From positions 1 through 64,000 of the forward strand of contig JABZIZ010000014.1 in the NCBI GenBank assembly GCA_015258065.1: a stretch of 64,000 nucleotides of DNA, in the 5' to 3' direction. A model generated the notes under the pieces. It was not told where the DNA came from and made no database searches. It was given only the letters and a program-made list of their open reading frames with translations. This DNA comes from Lachnospiraceae bacterium. Lineage in GTDB: Bacteria; Bacillota; Clostridia; Lachnospirales; Lachnospiraceae. A program made the translations under genes and the position numbers. Positions 17,492 through 25,953 of the stretch are shown in pieces. Position 1 is the first letter of the stretch; every line of letters starts with the position of its first letter.

Positions 17492-17953
17492 GTGATGGGA
17501 CGCTTTGTTTACAGATTACAAAGTATTCTGAATCTGAAGGGCAAGGAGGAGTCGCTTGCCAAGATGGAGTTTGCTTCCTGCCAGCAAGTTTTGCAAAGAG
17601 AGCTTACTCTCTTATGCGGCATGGAAGAACAGAAGACGGGATATCTGGAAGAAGGCAGAAGAATGCGGGAAAAGAGCGGATCGGTTATGGATATTCTTCA
17701 TAATGATGCCGATGTTTCCTGTATGAACGGAAGGATTGAAGAGCAGACGGTGGCAGTAAAGCGGGCGGAGGAAGCAGTAGAAGAGGCCAGGAAGAAGCTG
17801 ACGCTGAAAATGCAGGAGAGAAAAATGCAGGAAAAGCTCAGAGAAAGAGCTTTTGAAGCATTTCTGATAGAAGAAAAGCACAAGGAAGCGATCGAGTCAG
17901 ATGAGAGATCCAGTTTTACTTATGGACGTCGGATCGTTTCCAGGAAAACATGA
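17492..17953 (+). CDS. fliJ: Flagellar export chaperone FliJ
   Basis: 153 residues, nearly all alpha-helical coiled coil, starting 'GRFVYRLQSILNLKGKEE' as FliJ proteins do. FliJ forms the central stalk of the FliI ring and helps couple export to proton flow. The position directly after fliI supports the call. The start may be GTG 17492 or ATG 17495; the ribosome site is weak. Confidence 0.85.
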   Translation: MMGRFVYRLQSILNLKGKEESLAKMEFASCQQVLQRELTLLCGMEEQKTGYLEEGRRMREKSGSVMDILHNDADVSCMNGRIEEQTVAVKRAEEAVEEARKKLTLKMQERKMQEKLRERAFEAFLIEEKHKEAIESDERSSFTYGRRIVSRKT

Positions 17954-17974
17954 GAAAATTCAGGAGTTAACAGA

Positions 17975-18928
17975 ATGGCGGATTCGGAGAAGAATCAACA
18001 GGTACAGGTTCCTCCTGCCATGCAGGTCTACGAGGATCCCAAAGAAGTAAGAAAACAGATCAGAGCGGAGAAAAAACAGCTAAGGAAAGAACAAAAGCAG
18101 CGCGCGAAGGAAATGAAGGAGCGCGAACGCGATTTGGCCGATCGGGAATCGGATTTGGACGTGAGCGGGGGAGGAGTTGCCTCCTTTTTGCTGACCATTC
18201 TGATTATCGCCATGTGGCTGGTGATTATGGGGTTGTTAATCAGACTGGATGTGGGTGGTTTCGGCTCGACCGTCCTGGCACCCATCTTAAAAGATGTCCC
18301 TTATCTGAATATGATTTTGCCGGAGTCTGCGCAGGTAGCCTCACAAAAAGAAGCCGGTAAAAAAGGCAGTAAGGGCAACCAGAGCGCTTATATTCAAAGC
18401 CTGGAAGAGCAGCTGAAAGAGGCCCAGCAGCAGAATAAGCAGGATCAGGATAAACTGTCTAAGCTGCAGGGAGAAGTTGACAGGCTGAAAGTTTTTGAGG
18501 ATAATCAAACGCAGTTCGAGCAGGATCGCAATCAGTTCTATCAAGATATTATTTATAATAATAATGCACCGGATCCGTCTGCTTATGAAAAGTATTATAA
18601 GATGATCGCTCCCGATGCCGCCGCCAAGATTTATGAAGAGGTGACAAAAAAGGAGGCGGAAGATGCGGACGTGTTGAGTTATGCAAAGGTTTATTCCGGA
18701 ATGAAGCCAAAGGCGGCTGCGGCGATCTTTGACGAAATGGTACAGCGCGGGACGGAATACGATGTACAGTTGGTGGCCAGAATTTTGTTAAAGATGTCTT
18801 CGGAGGATCGTGGCAACATTCTTGCTAAAATGAGTGCCTCCAATGCGGCTGTGATTACCGATATTATGGAGCCGAACGAACTGGGATATCCGGATACTGC
18901 TTTGGATGGTTCTGCCGGCGGAAATTAA
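17975..18928 (+). CDS. ylxF: YlxF/MotE-like flagellar protein with MgtE-N-type C-terminus
   Basis: 317 residues: a highly charged cytoplasmic N-terminus (K/R/E-rich coiled coil, ~25-60), one membrane helix (~68-90), a Gln/Lys-rich coiled coil (~125-185) and a helical C-terminal domain containing 'MSSEDRGNILAKMSASNAA', the MgtE-N-like repeat seen in MotE/YlxF. In Bacillus ylxF follows fliJ, exactly as here. MotE in other bacteria stabilises the MotB stator; whether this protein does so is inference. Confidence 0.75.
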   Translation: MADSEKNQQVQVPPAMQVYEDPKEVRKQIRAEKKQLRKEQKQRAKEMKERERDLADRESDLDVSGGGVASFLLTILIIAMWLVIMGLLIRLDVGGFGSTVLAPILKDVPYLNMILPESAQVASQKEAGKKGSKGNQSAYIQSLEEQLKEAQQQNKQDQDKLSKLQGEVDRLKVFEDNQTQFEQDRNQFYQDIIYNNNAPDPSAYEKYYKMIAPDAAAKIYEEVTKKEAEDADVLSYAKVYSGMKPKAAAAIFDEMVQRGTEYDVQLVARILLKMSSEDRGNILAKMSASNAAVITDIMEPNELGYPDTALDGSAGGN

Positions 18929-18954
18929 AAGCAATGCTGACATAGAGGAGGGAA

Positions 18955-19983
18955 ATGATGTCTATTTTAGTTACAGGAGGCGCCGGTTTTATCGGAAGCC
19001 ACACCTGCATTGAACTGATGAATGCAGGTTATGATGTGGTCATCGCAGATAATTTATATAATTCAAAAGCACTTGTCATCGATCGTATGGAGCAAATCAC
19101 AGGAAAACGTCCTGCTTTTTACGAAATAGATATCCTGGACGAGGATGCGCTTGAAGCTCTTTTTGCAAAAGAAGAGATTGATGCGGTGATTCATTTTGCC
19201 GGCTATAAGGCGGTGGGAGAGTCTGTTCAAAAACCGTTAGAATATTATCAGAATAACCTGGGGACAACGCTTGCCCTTTGTGAGGTGATGCGAAGGCACG
19301 GCTGTTTTCAGCTGGTCTTTTCTTCGTCCGCTACGGTTTATGGAGATCCGGCGCAGATTCCGATTACAGAGGAGTGCCCGTTAGGGGTCACCACCAATCC
19401 CTATGGTGCGACAAAGTCGATGCAGGAGAGGATCCTGACAGATCTTCATACGGGTGATCCCAGGTGGAAGGTGATGCTCCTTCGCTATTTCAATCCGATC
19501 GGTGCGCATGAGAGCGGACGGATCGGAGAAGATCCCAAGGGCATTCCTAATAATCTTCTCCCTTATGTGGCGCAGGTTGCCTGTGGCAAATTGGAAAAGG
19601 TGCATGTGTTCGGAAATGATTATCCGACGCCGGATGGGACCGGTGTGAGAGATTACATTCACGTCGTGGATCTGGCAAAGGGGCATGTAGCCGCGATTCG
19701 AGGATTTGAAACCCTACAGGGAGTCAATGTTTTCAATCTTGGAACGGGCGTAGGCTATAGCGTACTGGACATCATCCACGCTTTTGAGAAAGCTTGCGGA
19801 AAAGAGCTGCCCTATGTGATTGATCCGAGAAGGCCGGGGGATGTTGCCGTTTGCTATTCGGATCCGACAAAAGCCAGAAACGTTTTGAACTGGAAGGCGG
19901 AGAAGAATTTAGACGATATGTGTAGAGACGGATGGAGGTGGCAGTCTTCCAATCCGAACGGGTACGAAGAAGGAGAAAAATGA
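18955..19983 (+). CDS. galE: UDP-glucose 4-epimerase
   Basis: 342 residues of the extended short-chain dehydrogenase fold. The NAD-binding 'VTGGAGFIGSHTC' is at the N-terminus, 'FSSSATVYGDP' supplies the catalytic serine/threonine, and 'TNPYGATKSMQE' the Tyr-x3-Lys pair. It interconverts UDP-glucose and UDP-galactose for the Leloir pathway and envelope sugars. It starts 26 bp after ylxF with a GGAGGG site and no terminator between, so it appears to be read from the flagellar operon, in the place where fliK would be expected. ATG 18955 or 18958 are both possible starts. Confidence 0.95.
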   Translation: MMSILVTGGAGFIGSHTCIELMNAGYDVVIADNLYNSKALVIDRMEQITGKRPAFYEIDILDEDALEALFAKEEIDAVIHFAGYKAVGESVQKPLEYYQNNLGTTLALCEVMRRHGCFQLVFSSSATVYGDPAQIPITEECPLGVTTNPYGATKSMQERILTDLHTGDPRWKVMLLRYFNPIGAHESGRIGEDPKGIPNNLLPYVAQVACGKLEKVHVFGNDYPTPDGTGVRDYIHVVDLAKGHVAAIRGFETLQGVNVFNLGTGVGYSVLDIIHAFEKACGKELPYVIDPRRPGDVAVCYSDPTKARNVLNWKAEKNLDDMCRDGWRWQSSNPNGYEEGEK

Positions 19984-20075
19984 ATCGGATCAAATGGATG
20001 CAGTCGCTGATTGTTCTTACTGCGATGGTCGCAGGAGGCTTTCTGGCCAGACTGATTTTATCAATGCTGAAGTGA
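19980..20075 (+). CDS. 31-residue predicted membrane peptide
   Basis: ATG 19980 overlaps the galE stop (ATGA) and the frame runs to TGA 20073-20075, with a strong GGAGAAAA stretch upstream. The peptide starts MNRIKW and then has one hydrophobic helix ('SLIVLTAMVAGGFLARLILS'), a short basic N-terminus and a Lys end. Overlap, ribosome site and a terminator 10 bp downstream support expression; no function is known to me. Confidence 0.5.
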   Translation: MNRIKWMQSLIVLTAMVAGGFLARLILSMLK

Positions 20076-20083
20076 GGGTGTCG

Positions 20084-20131
20084 AAGTCCTTTTTCATGGA
20101 GAGCAGTCCGTCTGTGAAAAGGGACTTTCTT
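20084..20131 (+). terminator. Intrinsic terminator ending the fla-galE operon
   Basis: Stem AAGTCCTTTTTCA (20084-20096) / TGAAAAGGGACTT (20115-20127), with one G.U pair, followed by TCTTTTTA. Confidence 0.8.
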
Positions 20132-20184
20132 TTTATGGACTTTTAGATCATGACAGGGCAAAAAAAGGAAACGGGTGGACGAAG

Positions 20185-20808
20185 ATGATTTGGAATTTGA
20201 TCAGGCATGGACAGACAGATTGGAATTTGCAGCGCAGATTCCAGGGACAGACCGACATTCCCTTAAACGATACAGGCAGAAATCAGGCACTGGAAGCGGC
20301 TGCGAAATGTAAAAAGGAAGGACTTCACTTCTGTAGAGTGTATTCCAGCCCGTTAGAGAGGGCGGTGGAAACAGCGGAGATTGTCAGCGGAATCAAGAGA
20401 GAAGATCCTCGGTTCTTTATCGACCAGAGACTAATTGAAATGGACTTTGGCCCCTTGGACGGAACTGCCTTTGATCATGAACACAATGAAAAAATCGGCT
20501 GCCTCTTCACCCATCCTTCTCAGTTTCAATTTCCTGAGGGAATGGAAACGTATGAAGAACTGCGGACTCGTACGGCGGATTTTATTTCTTTTCTCCTGGA
20601 AAAAGAAGGAGCGTCCGGAGATGAGAACATCCTGATTCAGTCACATGGAGCCTGTCTGCGGGGGCTTCTTGCTCGCCTGAGCCAGCTGGAAACAGATGAC
20701 TTCTGGAGAATGACGATTGACAATTGCGAATTGTTCCGTTACCGCGTCGAAGAGGGAAGGATTACAAAACTGGATCGTCCGCTGCAATTGAACCGGATCC
20801 CCCGTTGA
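20185..20808 (+). CDS. Histidine phosphatase family protein (phosphoglycerate mutase-like)
   Basis: 207 residues with the phospho-acceptor motif 'LIRHGQTDWN' at residues 5-14, 'SPLERAVETAEI' and the second catalytic histidine in 'IQSHGACLRG'. This is the cofactor-dependent mutase/phosphatase superfamily; members act on small phosphorylated molecules such as alpha-ribazole phosphate or sugar phosphates. No cobalamin genes are adjacent, so the substrate is unknown. The gene stands alone between terminators. Confidence 0.85.
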   Translation: MIWNLIRHGQTDWNLQRRFQGQTDIPLNDTGRNQALEAAAKCKKEGLHFCRVYSSPLERAVETAEIVSGIKREDPRFFIDQRLIEMDFGPLDGTAFDHEHNEKIGCLFTHPSQFQFPEGMETYEELRTRTADFISFLLEKEGASGDENILIQSHGACLRGLLARLSQLETDDFWRMTIDNCELFRYRVEEGRITKLDRPLQLNRIPR

Positions 20809-20940
20809 TTTTATAGACTTCCCCAAAAGGTCCATAAAATAATCTCAAAGAAACTTCCTTCGCAAACCTTTTATCATAATCATTCTCAAACAAAGATGAT
20901 CCAAAAAGCCCTGAAAAAAGCCATAAAAAGAGAGGAGACC

Positions 20941-21015
20941 AGCGCCGAATGGGGAGTTCAGCGCTGGCCGTATGAAAAAAGTTTTGTTGGGGGAGTGAGA
21001 TTTTTTTGATCTCAC
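20941..21015. terminator. Hairpins between the phosphatase and mgtE genes
   Basis: The 365-bp gap 20809-21173 separates converging genes. It holds an imperfect stem AGCGC..GCGCT (20941-20965) and a perfect 7-bp stem GTGAGAT (20995-21001) / ATCTCAC (21009-21015), the latter followed on the minus strand by a T-rich run. They probably end mgtE and perhaps the phosphatase gene. No coding frame is seen in the gap. Confidence 0.45.
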
Positions 21016-21120
21016 CTTTATAATCGGCACAAAATCCGCAATACTTTAGGGAAGAATCAAAGTTTTTCATAAAAGATGCAGGGAGCAATCGCAAGCCACT
21101 CCTTAAGTGGAAAACCGCTC

Positions 21121-21201
21121 TAACCTGCCGGATGAGTCAAACATCGCCAACCTGTCGGATGAGCCGAACGCTTCTAACTTGCCAGATGAATTATGTGGGT
21201 T
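21121..21201 (-). repeat. Three degenerate 27-bp repeats spanning the mgtE 3' end
   Basis: Copies at 21121-21147, 21148-21174 and 21175-21201 share a core like AACCTGCCGGATGAG. The rightmost copy encodes the MgtE C-terminal residues HLAS; the other two lie beyond the stop codon and would encode HPTG and HPAG in the same frame. Confidence 0.7.
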
Positions 21202-22532
21202 GCAATCGTGAAATAGACCAGAAGGGAAAGTGCATCCACGATGGTGGTAATCATGGGGGAGGCCATGACGGCGGGGTCGAAGCCGATTTTATCTGCCAGA
21301 AGAGGCAGACAGCAGCCCACCAGTTTGGCAAAAACAACGACAAGCACGAGGGTGAGGCAGACGGCAAGCGCAATCGTCATATTGATGCGATCGAAGAGCA
21401 TCAGTTTGATAAAGTTGGCGGACGCGAGTGTGATGCCACAGAAGGCCGCCACTCGCATTTCCTTCCAGATGGTTTTGAAAATATCGGAGAAGACGATTTC
21501 GTTAAGGGAAAGACCACGAATGACAGAGACACTGGATTGAGAACCTGCATTTCCGCCGGTGTCCATCAGCATCGGTATATAGGCGGTCAGAACGACATTG
21601 GCTGCCAGTGCCGCCTCGAATTTGGTGATAATGGCGCCGGTAAAGGTGGCGCTGATCATTAACAGAAGGAGCCAAGGCATTCTCTTTTTGTAGGTTTCGA
21701 ACACACCCTCCTTAAAATAAGGCTTGTCGGTCGGCAGGATGGCAGCCATTTTTTCGATATCCTCGGTCGCTTCTTCTTCCATAATATCAACGACATCGTC
21801 AATGGTAATAATGCCGACCATGCGGTTTTCATTATCCACCACGGGCATGGCGATAAAGTCATACTTTTGGAACATTCTTGCCGCCTCTTCCTGGTCGGTC
21901 AAGGTATTGATGCTGATGATGTTTTCATTCATAAAGTCGCCGATAATATCTTCCGGTTTCCGCAGCAGTAGATAGCGTAAGGCAACGGTACCCACCAGGA
22001 TTCGGTTGGCACTCAGGACATAACAGATATTGGTTGTCTCCGAATCCACGCCGATCTTACGAATGCGTTCGATGGCGTCAGATACGGTCATATTTTCCTT
22101 TAAATCGACATACTCGACCGTCATGATCGAACCGGCCGAATCTTCCGGGTAACGCAGCAGATAGTTGATATCCGCCCTGGTGTCAGGTTTGGCATGGGAG
22201 AGGATTTTACGAACCACATTGGCAGGCATTTCTTCCAGTAGATCCGTGGCATCGTCTGCCATCAGGTTATCAATGATATTGGACGCTTCTTTATCCGAAA
22301 GCGAGGTAATGATATACTGCTGATCATCCATCTGGAGATCGGCAAAAACATCCGCTGCCATATCTTTTGGCAGAATGCGGAACATTTTCAGGGAGTCCTC
22401 ATTCTCCATTTCGTCCATAATGGCGGCGAGATCAGCGGTATTCATGTCGGACATGGTGCTTCGCAGCTTGCTGTATTGTTTGGCTTCCAGGAGTTCCATC
22501 AGCAGATCTGGAGTTGCTTTCATTTCTTCCAT
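21174..22532 (-). CDS. mgtE: Magnesium transporter MgtE
   Basis: 452 residues, the MgtE size. A cytoplasmic N-domain of helical repeats ('LPKDMAADVFADLQMDD') is followed by two CBS domains (~135-255, e.g. 'MTVEYVDLKENMTVSDAI') and a five-helix membrane domain with the conserved 'TGGNAGSQSSVSVIRGLSL' pore segment. MgtE is a Mg2+ channel gated by Mg2+ bound to the CBS and N domains. The start ATG 22532 has a GGAAAGGAA site. It stands alone, and a second Mg2+ transporter (mgtA) lies at 57.9 kb. Confidence 0.95.
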   Translation of the reverse strand: MEEMKATPDLLMELLEAKQYSKLRSTMSDMNTADLAAIMDEMENEDSLKMFRILPKDMAADVFADLQMDDQQYIITSLSDKEASNIIDNLMADDATDLLEEMPANVVRKILSHAKPDTRADINYLLRYPEDSAGSIMTVEYVDLKENMTVSDAIERIRKIGVDSETTNICYVLSANRILVGTVALRYLLLRKPEDIIGDFMNENIISINTLTDQEEAARMFQKYDFIAMPVVDNENRMVGIITIDDVVDIMEEEATEDIEKMAAILPTDKPYFKEGVFETYKKRMPWLLLLMISATFTGAIITKFEAALAANVVLTAYIPMLMDTGGNAGSQSSVSVIRGLSLNEIVFSDIFKTIWKEMRVAAFCGITLASANFIKLMLFDRINMTIALAVCLTLVLVVVFAKLVGCCLPLLADKIGFDPAVMASPMITTIVDALSLLVYFTIATHIIHLAS

Positions 22533-22776
22533 TTTGTCTGTTTCCTTTCCGGGTAGCTTTTATCGAAATGCTTATATCATATCATATCATTGCTCTGTCC
22601 CGCTATGCGTCCGTGTGGGGCAGAAGATTGACAATTTCCCTTGTTTATAGTACTTTTAATAACGGAATTGGCGAAAGCGTATTCGGCTACTTCTTATGCA
22701 ATATTTCCCCATTCATAGAAAATTATAAATCGAAAATCATATATAGAATCTTATATATAGAAATAGAACATTATAT

Positions 22777-22861
22777 AGATAGATCATCATAGATAGAACA
22801 TCATAGATAGATCATCAAAGATAGAACATCATATATAAGATCATCATAGATAGAACATCAT
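22777..22861 (+). repeat. 14-bp AT-rich tandem repeats upstream of rho
   Basis: Units AGATAGATCATCAT and AGATAGAACATCAT alternate at 22777, 22791, 22805, 22819 and 22848, with a 15-bp variant at 22833; degenerate copies extend back to about 22740. They lie in the 380-bp gap 22533-22912 between the divergent mgtE and rho genes, 50 bp before the rho start. No gene is seen in the gap. Confidence 0.85.
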
Positions 22862-22912
22862 ATATGGGAAATCATATACGGATATCTGCCATAGGTCACA
22901 GGAGAGTTTTAT

Positions 22913-24487
22913 ATGGAAAACATGAGAGAGAAGCTGGAATCTCTAAATCTTGTCACGCTGAAAGATTTGGCAAAACATCGCGGGATCAAGGGATCCTCTG
23001 TGATGAAGAAAGCGGATTTGATTGAGAGATTACTGGTTTCGGAACGTGAGCAGGCAACGCTTGCTACGGATTTCCGTAGGGAAGAGGTGCCGATCAAAAG
23101 AGAGGTGCCGGAGAAAAGGCCTTCTCGATTCCGAAAAGAGAGGAGGCCGGTAAAAAGAGAAGAGGCGAAGGACGAGAGGACGGAAGTAAGAAGCGAGGGA
23201 CCGGAAGCCAGAAGCGAGAGGGCGGAAGTAAGAAGCGAGAGATCGGAAGCAAGAAGCGAGAGACAAGAGGTCAAAAGCGAAAGAGTAGAATATAAGGGAG
23301 AGAGAAGCAGGATTTCCAACGCCACTCAGGGAGAAGAGAGCGTAGAGGTTCCTTCCGGGGAAGCTCCGATCTCAGAGGCTTCCGGGATCCTGGAGGTCAT
23401 GCAGGACGGTTTTGGATTTATCCGCTGTGAAAACTATCTTCCTGGAGAGAATGATGTCTATGTGGCTCCGAATATTATTCGGAGATTCAATCTGAAAACA
23501 GGAGACATTCTAAGAGGCGTTACCAAGGGAAAATCTCAGAATGAGAAGTTCGCCGCACTCACGCACCTGGAGGGAGTCAACGGATACAGTCCAGAGGTTG
23601 CGGCATCACGCGGTAATTTTGAGAACATGACCCCCATCTTTCCGAATAAAAAGCTTACGCTGGAAAGTCCGGGTGCCTCGATTGCCATGCGGATCATGGA
23701 TCTGATCTGTCCGATTGGGAAGGGACAGAGAGGGATGATTGTATCTCCGCCAAAGGCCGGTAAGACGACGCTCCTCAAGGAGGTGGCACAATCCATTCGC
23801 AGGAACTATCCGGACATTCATCTGATCGTTCTTTTGATTGACGAGCGCCCGGAAGAGGTCACCGATATCAAGGAGTTTATCGAAGGTCCGAATGCAGAAG
23901 TGATCTATTCCACCTTCGATGAGTTGCCGGAGCATCATAAACGGGTTTCCGAGATGGTGATTGAGAGAGCAAGAAGGCTGGTAGAACACAAGCAGGATGT
24001 CATGATCTTGTTAGATTCTATTACCAGACTGGCGAGGGCTTATAATCAGGTCATTCCTCCGTCCGGGAGAACGCTCTCCGGAGGGTTGGATCCGGCAGCG
24101 TTACACATGCCGAAGCGTTTTTTTGGTGCAGCCAGAAATATGAGGGAGGGAGGCAGCCTTACGATTCTTGCGACTGCACTGATTGAAACGGGGTCCAAGA
24201 TGGACGACGTTGTCTATGAGGAGTTTAAAGGAACCGGTAACATGGAGTTGATTCTGGATCGAAAGTTACAAGAAAAGAGGATTTTTCCTGCGATTAACAT
24301 TCAAAAATCCAGTACCAGGCGGGAAGATTTGCTTCTTTCCAGGGAAGAGTTGGATGTGGTCAATCGGATGCGTCGATCCTTCAACAGCATGAAGGCAGAC
24401 GAGATGGTGGATCAGGTCATCAATCTTTTCTCAAGAACCAGAACCAATGCCGACTTTGTGAGATTGTTTGAAAAACAGATGCTTTAA
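22913..24487 (+). CDS. rho: Transcription termination factor Rho
   Basis: 524 residues. An N-terminal Rho-N helical domain ('LVTLKDLAKHRGIKGSSV') is followed by an inserted highly charged segment (~45-140) with repeated EARSER/EVRSER units, then the cold-shock RNA-binding domain ('EVMQDGFGFIRCENYLPGE') and a hexameric ATPase with Walker A 'SPPKAGKTTLLKE' and the Q- and R-loops ('ALIETGSKMDDVVYEEFKGT'). Rho unwinds RNA-DNA hybrids and ends transcription. Such basic/acidic insertions occur in Rho of several Clostridia and Actinobacteria and can add RNA contacts or promote condensation. ATG 22913 follows GGAGAG. Confidence 0.95.
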   Translation: MENMREKLESLNLVTLKDLAKHRGIKGSSVMKKADLIERLLVSEREQATLATDFRREEVPIKREVPEKRPSRFRKERRPVKREEAKDERTEVRSEGPEARSERAEVRSERSEARSERQEVKSERVEYKGERSRISNATQGEESVEVPSGEAPISEASGILEVMQDGFGFIRCENYLPGENDVYVAPNIIRRFNLKTGDILRGVTKGKSQNEKFAALTHLEGVNGYSPEVAASRGNFENMTPIFPNKKLTLESPGASIAMRIMDLICPIGKGQRGMIVSPPKAGKTTLLKEVAQSIRRNYPDIHLIVLLIDERPEEVTDIKEFIEGPNAEVIYSTFDELPEHHKRVSEMVIERARRLVEHKQDVMILLDSITRLARAYNQVIPPSGRTLSGGLDPAALHMPKRFFGAARNMREGGSLTILATALIETGSKMDDVVYEEFKGTGNMELILDRKLQEKRIFPAINIQKSSTRREDLLLSREELDVVNRMRRSFNSMKADEMVDQVINLFSRTRTNADFVRLFEKQML

Positions 24488-24504
24488 CAAAGAGAGGTAA
24501 TCCG

Positions 24505-25953
24505 ATGCATAACATTCTATTCGTGGCTTCAGAAGGAGTACCATTTATCAAAACAGGAGGACTGGCGGACGTTGTCGGCTCTCTACCCAAGGAGATTGAC
24601 AGCAGGTATTTTGATGTACGCGTGATTCTGCCCCGCTATATGTGTATGAAGCAGGAGTGGAAGGATCGTATGGAATATGTCACCAATTTCTATATGGATT
24701 TCCACTGGAAGAGCGAATATGTGGGAATCTTTCATGCAGTCTATGAGAATGTTCACTTTTACTTCATCGATTCAGAATATTATTTTTGCGGGGATCATCC
24801 TTATTGCGACAGCCAGAAGTGGGAGATCGAAAAATTTGCCTATTTTTCAAAGGCGGCGCTTTCTGCACTTCCTGTGATCGGCTTTCGTCCGGACGTGATC
24901 CACTGCCATGACTGGCAGACGGGTCTGGTGCCGGTTTATCTGAAAGAACGGTTCCTGGGCAATGATTTTTATCATGGCATCAAGGCGGTCATGACCATTC
25001 ATAACCTCAAGTTTCAGGGGAAATGGGACATTCCGACGGTACAGGACATTACCGGCCTGCCGTCCTACTTTTTTACACCGGATAAATTGGAATTGAATAA
25101 GGACGCCGATCTGTTAAAGGGCGGCATTGTGTATGCCGATGCGGTCACGACGGTATCGGAGACTTATGCGGAAGAAATCAAAACACCGTTTTTTGGTGAG
25201 GATTTAGATGGCCTTCTCAGAGCCAGACAAAATGATCTGAGAGGGATTGTCAATGGCATTGACAGGGAGGCGTTTAATCCGGCAACGGATCCCTGCCTGG
25301 AATTTCATTATGATGCCATCAACTTTCGGAAAGAAAAGATCAAGAATAAGATTGCGCTTCAAAAACAGTTGGGTCTGAATGAAGATCCCAAATGTTTTAC
25401 CATCGGAATTGTATCCAGGTTGACGGATCAGAAGGGCTTCGATTTGGTCTCCTGTGTGATGGACGAGCTGTGCCAGGATGCGGTGCAGATTGTGGTACTG
25501 GGAACAGGTGAAGAACAGTATGAGAACATGTTCCGTCATTTTGCCTGGAAATATGGCGGAAGGGTATCCGCCAATATCTATTATTCGGAGGAACTGTCTC
25601 ATCGGGTATATGCGGCCAGCGATGCCTTTTTGATGCCTTCCCTCTTTGAACCATGTGGCCTTTCCCAGCTCATCGCATTGGGGTATGGAACCATACCGAT
25701 CGTCAGACAGACGGGAGGGCTCAAGGATACGGTCGAACCTTATAACCGGTTTACGTCCAGCGGAACGGGCTTCGGCTTTATGAATTATAATGCGCATGAG
25801 ATGCTGCATGCGATACGGGATGCGGAGGCTTTGTATTATGACAATAAACGAGAATGGAATAAAATGATCGACAGAGCCATGGCAGTGGATTATTCTTGGA
25901 ATGTGTCGGCAAAGAAATATCAGGGAATGTACGATTGGCTTCTAGGGAATTGA
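24505..25953 (+). CDS. glgA: Glycogen (starch) synthase
   Basis: 482 residues, GT5 family, transferring glucose from ADP-glucose to a growing alpha-1,4-glucan. The N-terminal substrate-binding motif 'KTGGLADVVGSLPKE' and the C-terminal 'PSLFEPCGLSQLIALGYG' with the catalytic glutamate region and 'RQTGGLKDTV' are intact. It starts 17 bp after rho with AGAGAGGTAA. The usual partners glgB, glgC and glgD are not in this window, so glgA is separated from the rest of the glycogen pathway. Confidence 0.95.
   Translation: MHNILFVASEGVPFIKTGGLADVVGSLPKEIDSRYFDVRVILPRYMCMKQEWKDRMEYVTNFYMDFHWKSEYVGIFHAVYENVHFYFIDSEYYFCGDHPYCDSQKWEIEKFAYFSKAALSALPVIGFRPDVIHCHDWQTGLVPVYLKERFLGNDFYHGIKAVMTIHNLKFQGKWDIPTVQDITGLPSYFFTPDKLELNKDADLLKGGIVYADAVTTVSETYAEEIKTPFFGEDLDGLLRARQNDLRGIVNGIDREAFNPATDPCLEFHYDAINFRKEKIKNKIALQKQLGLNEDPKCFTIGIVSRLTDQKGFDLVSCVMDELCQDAVQIVVLGTGEEQYENMFRHFAWKYGGRVSANIYYSEELSHRVYAASDAFLMPSLFEPCGLSQLIALGYGTIPIVRQTGGLKDTVEPYNRFTSSGTGFGFMNYNAHEMLHAIRDAEALYYDNKREWNKMIDRAMAVDYSWNVSAKKYQGMYDWLLGN

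Noticed and set aside
22738..22861. Possible CRISPR or phage attachment array
   Set aside because: Units are 14 bp and directly joined; no spacers or cas genes.
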